DNA of 56,470 bases from an uncultured Clostridia bacterium. GTDB lineage: Bacteria; Bacillota; Clostridia; TANB77; CAG-508. Where the stretch lies: NCBI GenBank assembly GCA_947626815.1, contig CANQTN010000009.1:1-56470 (forward strand). The letters are read 5' to 3'. A program made the position numbers and the translations under genes. The notes beneath the pieces were generated by a model. It saw only the letters and a list, made by a program, of their open reading frames with translations, was not told the origin of the DNA and did not search any database. This document shows positions 47,806 to 56,290 of the stretch, one piece after another. Position 1 is the first letter of the stretch. Each line of letters begins with the position of its first letter.

Positions 47806-48429
47806 TTAATCCATAATTTCATTTTGCCAATATTTTTCTAGTAAATCATCTAATTTTTTTATTTTTTCAAATTCTTTAAATATATTTGATAATAATATAT
47901 CTTCTTTTCCACATAAAAACATCATCCATGCTTCTCTTTCAGTTAAATTTTCCAAAGATTTTACTTGAAATTTTGGTAATTCTATTACATATAATTCTAT
48001 TTTATTTTTTTCTTTTGATGGTATTGTTATTTTACTAAAATAATTTTCTGATTTTAAATAAACAAAATCTAATAAATTTATTGTAACTGTTTTAACCATT
48101 TTCCTGTTGTCATTATATTCTAATTGATTAGAATGTATTTGAGCATAATATAATAACATTTTATTTTGTATAAAATATCCATCTATAAATTGAATTCCTA
48201 CATTTAATTCTTCATTGTTTTCTAGTTTAACTCTTACGTCAACTATTCCAAAATTCTCTTCTGATGGCAAATAATTTGATCTGGATTCTAGATATTGATT
48301 TAATTGTATTTCTTTAATTTTTAATTTTAAAAATACTTCTATAAAGTTTTTAATGATATCTAAATTTTCACTTGAATTTAAAACTTTTCGTAATATTCTA
48401 TTACTTTTTGATACAAATTTTCTATTCAT
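47806..48429 (-). CDS. Rpn/PD-(D/E)XK family nuclease-like protein, catalytic site doubtful
   Basis: 207 residues related to the Rpn (recombination-promoting nuclease/putative transposase) family. The core (FGIVDVRVKLENNEELNVGI, then QFIDGYFIQNKMLLYYAQI) keeps the Asp strand, but where active members have an E-x-Q this one reads VGIQ, so the Glu is missing. The C-terminal helix segment (NLTEREAWMMFLCG) is typical. It may be an inactive or domesticated copy. The start at 48429 is the first ATG; its ribosome site is weak. Confidence 0.7.
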   Translation of the reverse strand: MNRKFVSKSNRILRKVLNSSENLDIIKNFIEVFLKLKIKEIQLNQYLESRSNYLPSEENFGIVDVRVKLENNEELNVGIQFIDGYFIQNKMLLYYAQIHSNQLEYNDNRKMVKTVTINLLDFVYLKSENYFSKITIPSKEKNKIELYVIELPKFQVKSLENLTEREAWMMFLCGKEDILLSNIFKEFEKIKKLDDLLEKYWQNEIMD

Positions 48430-48621
48430 ATTTTTCTATAGTGCACTAAATAACTCCCTTCTTGTATTATTTGTAAATTATATAATTTACTAAAAGTATA
48501 ATTTCTATTATATTACTTTGTCAATATATTTCTATTATTTTCTTTCATTTTTCATCGCATAATATGACAAATTTCGACAAGCAAAACTTTTTCCATAAAT
48601 CTTTCCTAAAATATAAATAAA

Positions 48622-48672
48622 CAAACCCTAAATTTTCTAATATATACAAATTTTAAGAAAATCTAAGGTTTG
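48622..48672 (-). terminator. Terminator after walR
   Basis: CAAACCCTAAATTTTCT pairs with AGAAAATCTAAGGTTTG, one mismatch, 17-base loop. Confidence 0.7.
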
Positions 48673-48679
48673 CCATATT

Positions 48680-49423
48680 TTATCTATCAGAAATATAATA
48701 CCCTACTCCTCTTTTTGTAATTAATATTTTAGGCATAGATGTATCTTTTTCTATTTTTTCTCTGATTCTTCTTACTGTAACATCAACTGTTCTTATGTCT
48801 CCAAAATATTCATATCCCCATACTTTTTCAAGTAATGTTTCTCTTGTAACTACTTGCTCTGGTTGTGATGCTAAAAATTTTAATACTTCAAATTCTCTTA
48901 GGGTTAAATCTATTATTTCTCCTCTAACTTTTACTTCAAATTTATCTAAATCTAATTCTAATTCTCCTACTATTATTTTACTATCTTTCTTTTTATTATC
49001 AGCATTTGATGTTTCTACTATTTTTTCTCCAGATGATACATCTATTTTTCTTAAGTTTGCTTTTACTCTTGCCACAAGTTCTCTTACACTAAAAGGTTTT
49101 GTTATATAGTCATCTGCTCCTAATTCTAATCCTAAAATTTTGTCAATTTCCCCATCTTTTGCTGTTAACATTATAATTGGTATATTTAAAGAATTTTTTA
49201 TTCTTTTACATACAGATAACCCATCCAATTTTGGGAGCATTATATCTAATAAAATTAAATCTGGCTTTTGTTCCAATGCCATATTAACTGCTGTAATGCC
49301 ATCTGCTGCTTCTATTAGCCTATATCCTTCTCTTTCTAAATTGTGTATTAATATATCACGTATTGGTGGTTCGTCATCAACAATTAATATAGTTTTTGAT
49401 GTTTTTCCTATTTCTTCTTCCAC
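48680..49423 (-). CDS. walR: OmpR-family response regulator, WalR-like
   Basis: 247 residues: a receiver domain with DDE-type acidic pocket (IVDDEPP), phospho-Asp in LILLDIMLPKLDG and Lys in DDYITKPF, then a winged-helix domain. The C-terminal RTVDVTVRRIREKIEKDTS and ITKRGVGYYI are the WalR/YycF pattern. WalR controls wall hydrolases in Firmicutes and is normally followed by walK. Here there is no kinase next to it; the best candidate in the window is the kinase at 10058-11491. A ~25-residue poorly conserved linker lies between the domains. Confidence 0.85.
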   Translation of the reverse strand: MEEEIGKTSKTILIVDDEPPIRDILIHNLEREGYRLIEAADGITAVNMALEQKPDLILLDIMLPKLDGLSVCKRIKNSLNIPIIMLTAKDGEIDKILGLELGADDYITKPFSVRELVARVKANLRKIDVSSGEKIVETSNADNKKKDSKIIVGELELDLDKFEVKVRGEIIDLTLREFEVLKFLASQPEQVVTRETLLEKVWGYEYFGDIRTVDVTVRRIREKIEKDTSMPKILITKRGVGYYISDR

Positions 49424-49509
49424 AAAAATACCGCCTTTCTATATTATTGCTTTATTCTTATAATATAGTTATATCACATTTGATTCTATTATACAAGTTT
49501 TTTTTTAAA

Positions 49510-50971
49510 TTAATTTCCTATCGGAGCATAATTATCTGTTACTATTTGCTTATCAGATGAAAAATTTTGTATTTCATTTTTTAATAGTTTTTCATATTCG
49601 CTATATTTTGTTTCATCAATATTTGAAGTTCCTTTAATTCCTACTAAAATTAGATTTTGTTTAATTTCATCACTATTTTTGCTATTTACTTTATATACTT
49701 TTACTTCATCAAATATAGCTTTATATGTTGCATATTCATATTTTATAAAGTCTGAATCATTTCCATCTATTGAAGATATTATATTGGTTATTATTATTCC
49801 ATTATCATTTAAAATATTTTTTGCATTTTTCATAGCCTCATATGTAGTAAGTTCAAAAGGTGCATTTAATCCTTTAAATGCATCTATTAAAATACAATCA
49901 TATTTATTTTTGGTATAATTTAAAAAGCTTCTTCCATCCTGATGATAAATTTTTAACTTTGAATTATTTATATCTAAGTTAAAATTTTCAACTGCTAATT
50001 TTGTCATTTTAGGATCTATTTCTGCAACATCAATTTTTTTATTTTTATATTTATTTAAGTAATGTGTAGGATATGTATATGCTGCCCCACCAATTAGTAA
50101 CACATTATCTGCATCTTTTTGAAAATAATCAAATAAATCATAATAATATAAATACTTTGAGCCCATCTCAAGTGTTTCTTCATTTATATAGGATTCTAAG
50201 CCTGTATCTACTTGTAATGTTTTATATGTAACATCTTTGTTTTCAACTTTTTTTACCCATATTCTACTATATTCCGAATCTACATCTTCAATTATGTCTT
50301 TATTATTTTTCATAAATATTATTTTTCCTAAGTAATTAATCGCTACTAAACTAATTCCTATAATAATCATCATAAAAAAATATTTTTTACTTTTTTTTTC
50401 AAACAATATTAATGATAATACTAACAATACTATGGTAATTGATAATATTATTGTTCTCACGCCAAAGTTTGGTATCAAAATAAATCCTGATAAAAAAGTT
50501 CCGTACAATACTTCCTATTGTAGATAATGATGATATTTTTCCTGATAATTTTCCTATTTCTTCTGGTTCTTTGTCTTTTAACTTTACAGCATATGGAGAT
50601 ACCGCTGCTAATACAAAACTCGGTACTCCAAATATAACAGCTGACGAAATTAATGCAATTACTATTAAGTTTTCTGAAATTGAAGCAAAATTTTTTACTA
50701 CTACCGTCTCAAATATTGGTATAAAACTAGTAAATATTGCACCTAGTAAAATCAAATTTGATAATCTATTCCTATTTGGCTGCTTATCTGCTAATTTTCC
50801 TCCTAGCCAATAACCTATACTCATACTTGTCAGCATAACACCAATAATGGTAGTCCATATTAGATTAGAACTTCCTACATATGGCGATAGTACTCTTGCT
50901 GCAACTAATTCTAATGTCATGTCAAGCATTCCACATATAAATACTGCTATTTCTATTGTATACTTTTTCAT
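49510..50971 (-). CDS. Membrane-fused spermidine synthase-like protein, needs a +1 frameshift at CGG
   Basis: 486 residues if the CGG at 50503 is read as +1. The N-terminal half has several membrane helices (LELVAARVLSPYVG, IGYWLGGKLAD). Frame 0 breaks at SSLSTIGSIV; skipping the C gives GTFLSGFILIPNFGVRTIIL and the fold continues. The C-terminal half is an aminopropyltransferase/methyltransferase fold: NVLLIGGAAYTYPTHYL, VDVAEIDPKMTKLA-like, and YDCILIDAFKGLNAPFELTT. Many proteins of this type are called spermidine synthases without proof, so the substrate is uncertain. AGAAAGGAAGG precedes the start; it follows aspS by 36 bases. Confidence 0.82.
50500..50503 (-). other. CGG +1 frameshift site, spermidine synthase-like gene
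   Basis: GTA CGG AAC in frame 0; read as GTA (C) GGA ACT. Restores GSIVGTFLSGF, a conserved membrane motif of this family. Confidence 0.85.
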
Positions 50972-50984
50972 TTTTAATCGCCTT

Positions 50985-51004
50985 CCTTTCTAAAGCACAA
51001 ATCG
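50985..51004 (-). repeat. Leader repeat, truncated copy
   Basis: CCTTTCTAAAGCACAAATC matches the leader at 23172-23231 (CCTTTCTAAGGCACAAATC) but the hairpin part is missing after GGTT. It contains the ribosome site of the gene at 49510-50971. Confidence 0.5.
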
Positions 51005-51007
51005 GTT

Positions 51008-52751
51008 CTAATCTTTTATCTTAATATGTACATCATCTAATTGTTGCTTTGAAACAAATGATGGTGCATTCATAAGTAAGTCTCTTGCTTTCTTATTTTT
51101 TGGAAAAGCTATTATCTCTCTAATGTTTTGTGAATCTGCAATCAACATAATCATTCTATCCACCCCAGGTGCCGCACCTGCGTGTGGTGGTGTTCCATAT
51201 TGAAAAGCATTATATAAAGCTCCAAATCTATTTTTTACATCTTCTTCAGAATATCCTGCTATTTCAAATGCCTTTATCATTATTTCTGGGTTATGGTTTC
51301 TTACCGCTCCAGATGCCATCTCATATCCATTACATACTAAATCATATTGATATGCCAATATTTCTAATGGATCTTTAGTATTTAATGCTTCTAATCCTCC
51401 TTGTGGCATTGAAAATGGATTATGGCTAAAATCTATAGTCCCTTCATCTGATAATTCGTACATAGGAAAATCAACTATAAAGCAAAATTTATATACATTT
51501 TTTTCAATTAAATCTAACTTTTTACCTAACTCTATTCTGACTAAACCTGCTATTTTTTGTGCTTTTTCAAATTCATCTGCTACAAAGAATATAGCCGATT
51601 TTTTATTTAATCCATATTCCTTTTCTAATTTTTCTTTCATCTCTTCAGTTATAAATTTAGCAATTCCACCTGTCAATTCGCCAGTTTCTTCACATTTTAC
51701 CCATGCTAGTCCTTTTGCCCCTACTTCTTCTGTTGTTGCAAATTCGCTCATCTTATCAAAGAATTTTCTACCCTGATTGGCTCCATTTGGCACTATTATT
51801 ATTTTTATTGTTTTTCCTTCAAATGCTTTAAATTCAGATTTTTCAAATACTTTTGTAGCATCTTGTATAATTAATGGATTCCTTAAGTCTGGTTTATCAA
51901 TTCCGTATTTTTCCATTGCTTCTCTATAAGGAATTCTTACAAAAGGTCCTTCATCTACATTCCAATTTGTAAATTTTTTAAATGTATATGGTACAACTTC
52001 TTCAATAACTTTAAAAACATCTTCTTGTGTTGCAAAACTCATTTCAAAATCTAATTGATAAAATTCTCCTGGCGCTCTATCTGCTCTTGGATCTTCATCT
52101 CTAAAACATGGTGCTATTTGATAATATTTATTAAAACCTGATACCATAAGCAATTGCTTAAACTGCTGAGGAGCTTGTGGCAAAGCATAAAATTCCCCTG
52201 GATTTAATCTACTTGGTACTAAGTAATCTCTTGCCCCTTCTGGTGAAGAATTTGCTAAAATTGGCGTTTGTATTTCTGTAAATCCCAATTCATCCATTCT
52301 GTCTCTTAGTGTTTTTAGTATTTTTGAACGAAGTAGAATATTATTATGTATTTTTTCATTTCTTAAATCTAAAAACCTATATTCCAATCTTAAATCTTCT
52401 CTTACTTCTTGATTAGTATTTATTTCAAATGGAAGCACATTTTTACATTTTCCCAATATTTCTATTTTTTCTGATACTATTTCTATCTCTCCTGTCTTCA
52501 TATTCGAATTTTTGTTACTTCTTTCCACAACTTTTCCGTAATATGTGGATACAGCTTTCAGTATTTAATTCCTTTGCTTGTTCTTGCAATTTTTCATCAT
52601 TTATTACAATTTGAGTAATTCCGAACTCATCCCTTAAATCTATAAAAACCATTCCTCCCAAATTTCTTATTTTTTGAATCCACCCTGCTAGTTCTACTAT
52701 TTCTCCCACATTCTTTATTTCTAATTCTCCACATGTTTTTGTTCTGTACAT
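51008..52751 (-). CDS. aspS: Aspartyl-tRNA synthetase, needs a +1 frameshift at CGG
   Basis: 580 residues if the CGG at 52538 is read as +1. The N-terminal anticodon-binding OB fold (LAGWIQKIRNLGGMVFIDLR) breaks in frame 0 at ESCIHILRKSCGKK-stop. Skipping the C gives ILGKVVERSNKNSNMKTGEI and then the class II core: motif 2 region FRDEDPRADRAPGEFYQLDF, and motif 3 GAAPGVDRMIML. Length is normal for bacterial AspRS. The enzyme is essential and single-copy in most bacteria, so recoding here must be efficient. Separate starts at internal ATGs would give only a fragment without the OB fold. Confidence 0.92.
52535..52538 (-). other. CGG +1 frameshift site, aspS
   Basis: TTA CGG AAA in frame 0; read as TTA (C) GGA AAA. 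Rejoins the OB fold to the rest of AspRS (HILGKVVER). Confidence 0.88.
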
Positions 52752-52784
52752 AGTTTCCCCTCCATTTTTTACTCACATTCATTT

Positions 52785-52865
52785 CTTAGTCACAAATCTG
52801 GTTGAAAAAGAATTAAATTTCAAATGATGTTTTACAATACCAAAATTGTAATTATTTTTCAACCT
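52785..52865 (-). repeat. Leader repeat with GGTTGAAAAA hairpin, copy 2
   Basis: CACAAATCTGGTTGAAAAAG and AATTATTTTTCAACC match 23172-23231, but the loop is about 25 bases longer. It lies just upstream of aspS. Confidence 0.6.
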
Positions 52866-52936
52866 TTACTTTCCTCATATTACCATAATTTACAGTATTT
52901 TTCAAGTTTAAATTAGCAAAAAGAAAACGTTTTTTA

Positions 52937-52966
52937 TTGACAATTTTACTCAATTCATGTTATCCT
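52937..52966 (+). promoter_or_regulatory. Promoter of the HD-GYP gene
   Basis: TTGACA at 52937-52942, 18 bases, TATCCT at 52961-52966. The gene starts at 53000 behind AAAGGA. Confidence 0.5.
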
Positions 52967-52999
52967 AAATTATGAATATTCATGAAAGGATAAAAACAA

Positions 53000-53917
53000 A
53001 TGAATTGTGAAATTGATTTTTATGATAGAACAAATTTAAAGTCCTATAATTTAGACGAAAGTATGAGATATCAATTGAATTTATTAGATACATTAGATGT
53101 TTTTACAAGAAAACATTGTGAAAACGTTGCTACTTTAACCTGTAGACTTTGTGAACATTTACATTGTCAAAAAGGATTTACAGAATACTGCACAGTTTGT
53201 GCTTATTTACATGACATTGGCAAGCTTTATATCCCAGCTTCAGTTCTTCAGAAACCAGGAAAATTGACTGATGAAGAATATGAAATTATGAAATCTCACA
53301 CAACAATTGGCTATAATATTTGCATGAAAGACTTAAAATTAAGACCATACATCGCTGGGCCTTTATACCATCATGAAGCTCTAAATGGCTCAGGATATCC
53401 AAATGGATTAGTAAAAAAGGACATTCCATATGAAGGTCAAATTATTCGTGTTGCAGATGAATATGATGCAATTGTTAGTAAAAGACAATATAAATCACAC
53501 ATTGGTATTTCAGATACTCTTAAAATTTTAATTGAAAATTCGCAGGCAAACAATCCAAATGCTAAAGAGCCACGTTATGGAAAAAACAATCCTGCAATTG
53601 TAAAAGTTCTATTTAAAGTTGTTATTGAAGATATTGAATATGAAATTTATTGCACTCAAGGATATGTTAATCAACTTGCAAATGAATTAAAAAGATTTGA
53701 ACAAATAATTGCATATGACAAGAAAGCTCAAGCCACCAAGAGCCAAAGGCGCAAATCTTATTTTACTGAAGGTGTTAAAATGTTATTACAAGGTGATGAA
53801 ACATTTGAAAACTATATGTCAAGATATCAAGAATATAAAGAAGCCTACCAAGTTAGAAAAAATATGATTGACACACTATACAAAGAAATTAAAATAATCA
53901 AAAAACTAAAAGTTTAA
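53000..53917 (+). CDS. HD-GYP domain phosphodiesterase
   Basis: 305 residues. The HD-GYP core spans residues ~30-175: HCENVATL, the metal pair YLHDIGKLYIP, LYHHEALNGSGYPNGL (GYP motif) and IIRVADEYDAIVSKRQYK. Such enzymes hydrolyse cyclic di-GMP or related dinucleotides. No receiver or sensor domain is attached. The last ~100 residues are a charged, helix-rich extension of unknown role. Single gene with promoter and terminator. Confidence 0.87.
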   Translation: MNCEIDFYDRTNLKSYNLDESMRYQLNLLDTLDVFTRKHCENVATLTCRLCEHLHCQKGFTEYCTVCAYLHDIGKLYIPASVLQKPGKLTDEEYEIMKSHTTIGYNICMKDLKLRPYIAGPLYHHEALNGSGYPNGLVKKDIPYEGQIIRVADEYDAIVSKRQYKSHIGISDTLKILIENSQANNPNAKEPRYGKNNPAIVKVLFKVVIEDIEYEIYCTQGYVNQLANELKRFEQIIAYDKKAQATKSQRRKSYFTEGVKMLLQGDETFENYMSRYQEYKEAYQVRKNMIDTLYKEIKIIKKLKV

Positions 53918-53922
53918 AAAAA

Positions 53923-53957
53923 AGCTTTCTTATCTGCCTAATGCAGATAAGAAAGCT
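53923..53957 (+). terminator. Terminator of the HD-GYP gene
   Basis: AGCTTTCTTATCTGC and GCAGATAAGAAAGCT form a perfect 15-bp stem with a five-base loop. Confidence 0.85.
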
Positions 53958-54002
53958 CTCTTTCGTACATCTTACTAGAAATTTCAATTCACTCTAAAAG
54001 TC

Positions 54003-54172
54003 CTACACGCTCGCCAAGACTACACGGAACGAATAAGCCGCATGGACATCACCGACTAGTGTCGCTTGCCGCGAACACACCAGCATCGGTTCCAAAACTG
54101 TAACTGCCGCCACGGTTCACGAACGGACCGCCAGGGTTCACGAATTTAGCGTAGTCGTTAAACCATCCTCTG
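54003..54172 (-). other. GC-rich hypervariable 3' region 2 (DGR-type variable repeat candidate)
   Basis: Runs from the codons for GWFNDY to the stop. Rich in GGC, CGT, AAC and GCG in an A/T-rich genome. The last 25 codons align without gaps to 30042-30205 and 56113-56290, and the final TTCCGTGTAGTCTTGGC is shared. Confidence 0.55.
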
Positions 54173-55737
54173 GGTATACCAAGCGTACCTTTATTTACGT
54201 AAACTTCCCATGTTGCATCTCCTACTTTTGATTTTTTTTCTGTTGGTATATTATTATCATCTGAACTATACTTTGTTGCCCATTGAGTATTTGCTTTATT
54301 TATATCCGCAAATGAACTTCCATATTTTTCTTCACTGCCATTTGTATCTACACTATTAAATAGCGCTACTCTTTCCCATGCTCCTCCACTTAAGTCATAT
54401 ATTCCTGATATATTTCCTGTTGAACTTGATAATTTTCCTATTTCTCCATTATATTTTTGTTCTGTAGATGGTTCTGCATAAGTTTCTGCAGCATATATTC
54501 CATTACTACTTTCTGTCCCTCTTCCTGCTCCTGTTATATAATTACTACTTTGATTTACACTTACCTCTGTTCCATCTCTTCCATATTTACTATGTGTTAA
54601 ATATGCTACTGCTCCCCATTCACTATTTTTCATCATATGACTTTCTTTATTAGTGTCATAATTTTTTCCATTTGTATACATTTTTCCTATTGATATCCAT
54701 CTCCAACTACTTACATTTGGCTTACTTACTGCTTTTATCGTAGTGTCCGTTATTACATCTCCTACTTTAGCATCACTTGTTTCTGTATGGTTCTCACCTG
54801 TTTGCATGCTCATTTCATATTTTGCTACCCATATTCCTGGTAATTCACTATTCCAGCCTCCATTTTCATATACATTTACACTTTCGTCACAAAATGCTGG
54901 ATGTACTATATACTCTTCTCCTAACCTCTGTTTTACATTTTCTGCTGTTACATCTGTTCCTATAAATTCTACCTCTATTGTTCCTGCTAGTGCATCAGCT
55001 GGTGTGCTATCTAATGCCTCATTTTTTATCTTCTTGTATGCAAACCTTGGTATCCATACAAAATAACTTCCATCTTTTAGTTTTACATTTGCCCATTTGT
55101 TACTTTCATAATCACACCATTCATCTTCAATAAATTCTTCACTTCCATCTTTTCCTTCTTCTACTTCTGTTCCATCTTCTTTCCAATATACCCTCTTAGC
55201 TGTTGAATCTTTTAGTACTGGTATTATTTCTCCTGCTTTTCCTATTTTTGTTCCATCTGCGTTTGATGGTAATCCTATCTCTTCTTCATCTTTATATAAT
55301 GTTACATTTCCTTGTCCATCTATTCTTACATTATATCCATCTACTACAAATTTCAAACATCCTCTTAGTTTTTCCTCCTCAGCATTTTGCAAATAATATT
55401 TTGGTTCTTCTTCTAGCTCATTTCCAAAATTATTCTTTATATTTGTTGACAAGTCATCCATGTCTAATCTTCCTGTTGTATTATATGAGCCATATACTTG
55501 AATTTGTGCCTTCTCTTTTATTGCTTCTTTATTTGTCCTATCTGCTGCTGTTGCTGCTTTATTTAGTATTCCATCTTGTCCTGATAGTGTTGATAAACTT
55601 ACTCCTACCAATATTAATAATACTATTATTGTTATTACTAATGCTATTAATGTTATTCCACTTATTTTTTCTTTTTTCTTACTTTCATCTGCATTTTTTG
55701 CCATTTTTTTGACTTCTTCATTTTTTCTTTTTTCCAT
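54003..55737 (-). CDS. Pilin-like protein with variable C-type-lectin-like C-terminus (2), needs a +1 frameshift at CGG
   Basis: 577 residues if the CGG at 54054 is read as +1. Same layout as 30042-31791: charged leader, prepilin-like helix GITLIALVITIIVLLILVGV, then an FGE/C-type-lectin-like domain (YFVWIPRFAYK, GNISGIYDLSGGAWE, RGWFNDY, FVNRGGSY). Frame 0 ends AASDTSR-stop; skipping C gives AASDTSGDVHAAYSFRVVLA-SV-stop. About 500 bases of the 5' half are nearly identical to 30042-31791, while the 3' ends differ strongly. AAAGGAG precedes the ATG. Function unknown. Confidence 0.8.
54051..54054 (-). other. CGG +1 frameshift site, variable protein 2
   Basis: AGT CGG TGA in frame 0; read as AGT (C) GGT GAT. 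The TGA follows the CGG directly. Confidence 0.82.
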
Positions 55738-55790
55738 CTTTTTCTCCTTTGTTCCTACATATTAAATTTAACAAATATCTTGTTTATTTA

Positions 55791-55819
55791 ATTTTATTTT
55801 TATATTGTTTTTATGTCAA
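55791..55819 (-). promoter_or_regulatory. Promoter of variable protein 2
   Basis: TTGACA (55819-55814), 17 bases, TAAAAT (55796-55791); almost identical to 29666-29694. Confidence 0.7.
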
Positions 55820-55891
55820 TGCGTTAAGAGCTATACTATACATTAAATAATAGCCTTTTTTTATTTTTTAAGTTATCTATTCAAAAAAATA

Positions 55892-55942
55892 AAAAAAGAA
55901 TAATATTTAATTTATAATAATAATTAAGTATTACTCTTTTTT
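55892..55942 (-). terminator. Terminator of the variable gene at the right edge
   Basis: AAAAAAGAATAATATTTAATT pairs with AATTAAGTATTACTCTTTTTT apart from two mismatches. Apart from this and the promoter at 55791, the stretch 55738-56112 holds no gene. Confidence 0.65.
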
Positions 55943-56112
55943 CATCTTTTCAAATCATCTAATAAATCACTTTATGTTCTTTTTACATTACTATACCTCA
56001 TTGGTATCCTTGTTATATAAATTGTCAAGTAAAAACTAACAAACTTCTCAAGCTATAGCCTTTTGTAATACACATAGAATCGTAGTACACATATCTTCGC
56101 TCATTCCACACG

Positions 56113-56290
56113 CTACACGCCCGCCAAGACTACTCGGAACGACTGATTCACGACGGGAGTTCCGATAAGCAACGCTGGCTGCAAACACACCAGCACCAGC
56201 GCCAGCACTGGTTTCATTGCCGACACGGCCGCCACGCACCACAAACGGATAGTCAGGGTCCATGAAGTTAGCGTAATCGTTAAACCATCC
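56113..56290 (-). other. GC-rich hypervariable 3' region 3 (DGR-type variable repeat candidate)
   Basis: Same features as the other two: starts at TGGTTTAACGA, G+C-rich, divergent codons, and a fixed end TTCCGAGTAGTCTTGGC before the stop. Confidence 0.55.

Noticed and set aside
12739..56164. Sequencing or assembly errors as the cause of the ten frame breaks
   Set aside because: Random indels would fall mostly in homopolymers and involve different bases. Here every break is an extra C that makes an in-frame CGG, and no in-frame CGG exists anywhere else. One of ten (38882) also lies beside a T-run, but the rule still fits it.
12739..56164. Simple reassignment of CGG to another amino acid (as known for Trp or Gln in some lineages)
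   Set aside because: Changing the meaning of CGG would leave frame 0 unchanged, but the conserved sequence continues in +1 at every site and frame 0 almost always stops soon after.
12739..56164. prfB/RF2-like programmed frameshifting
   Set aside because: No constant slippery P-site codon, no constant stop codon after the site (TGA follows in only two cases) and no regular upstream Shine-Dalgarno.
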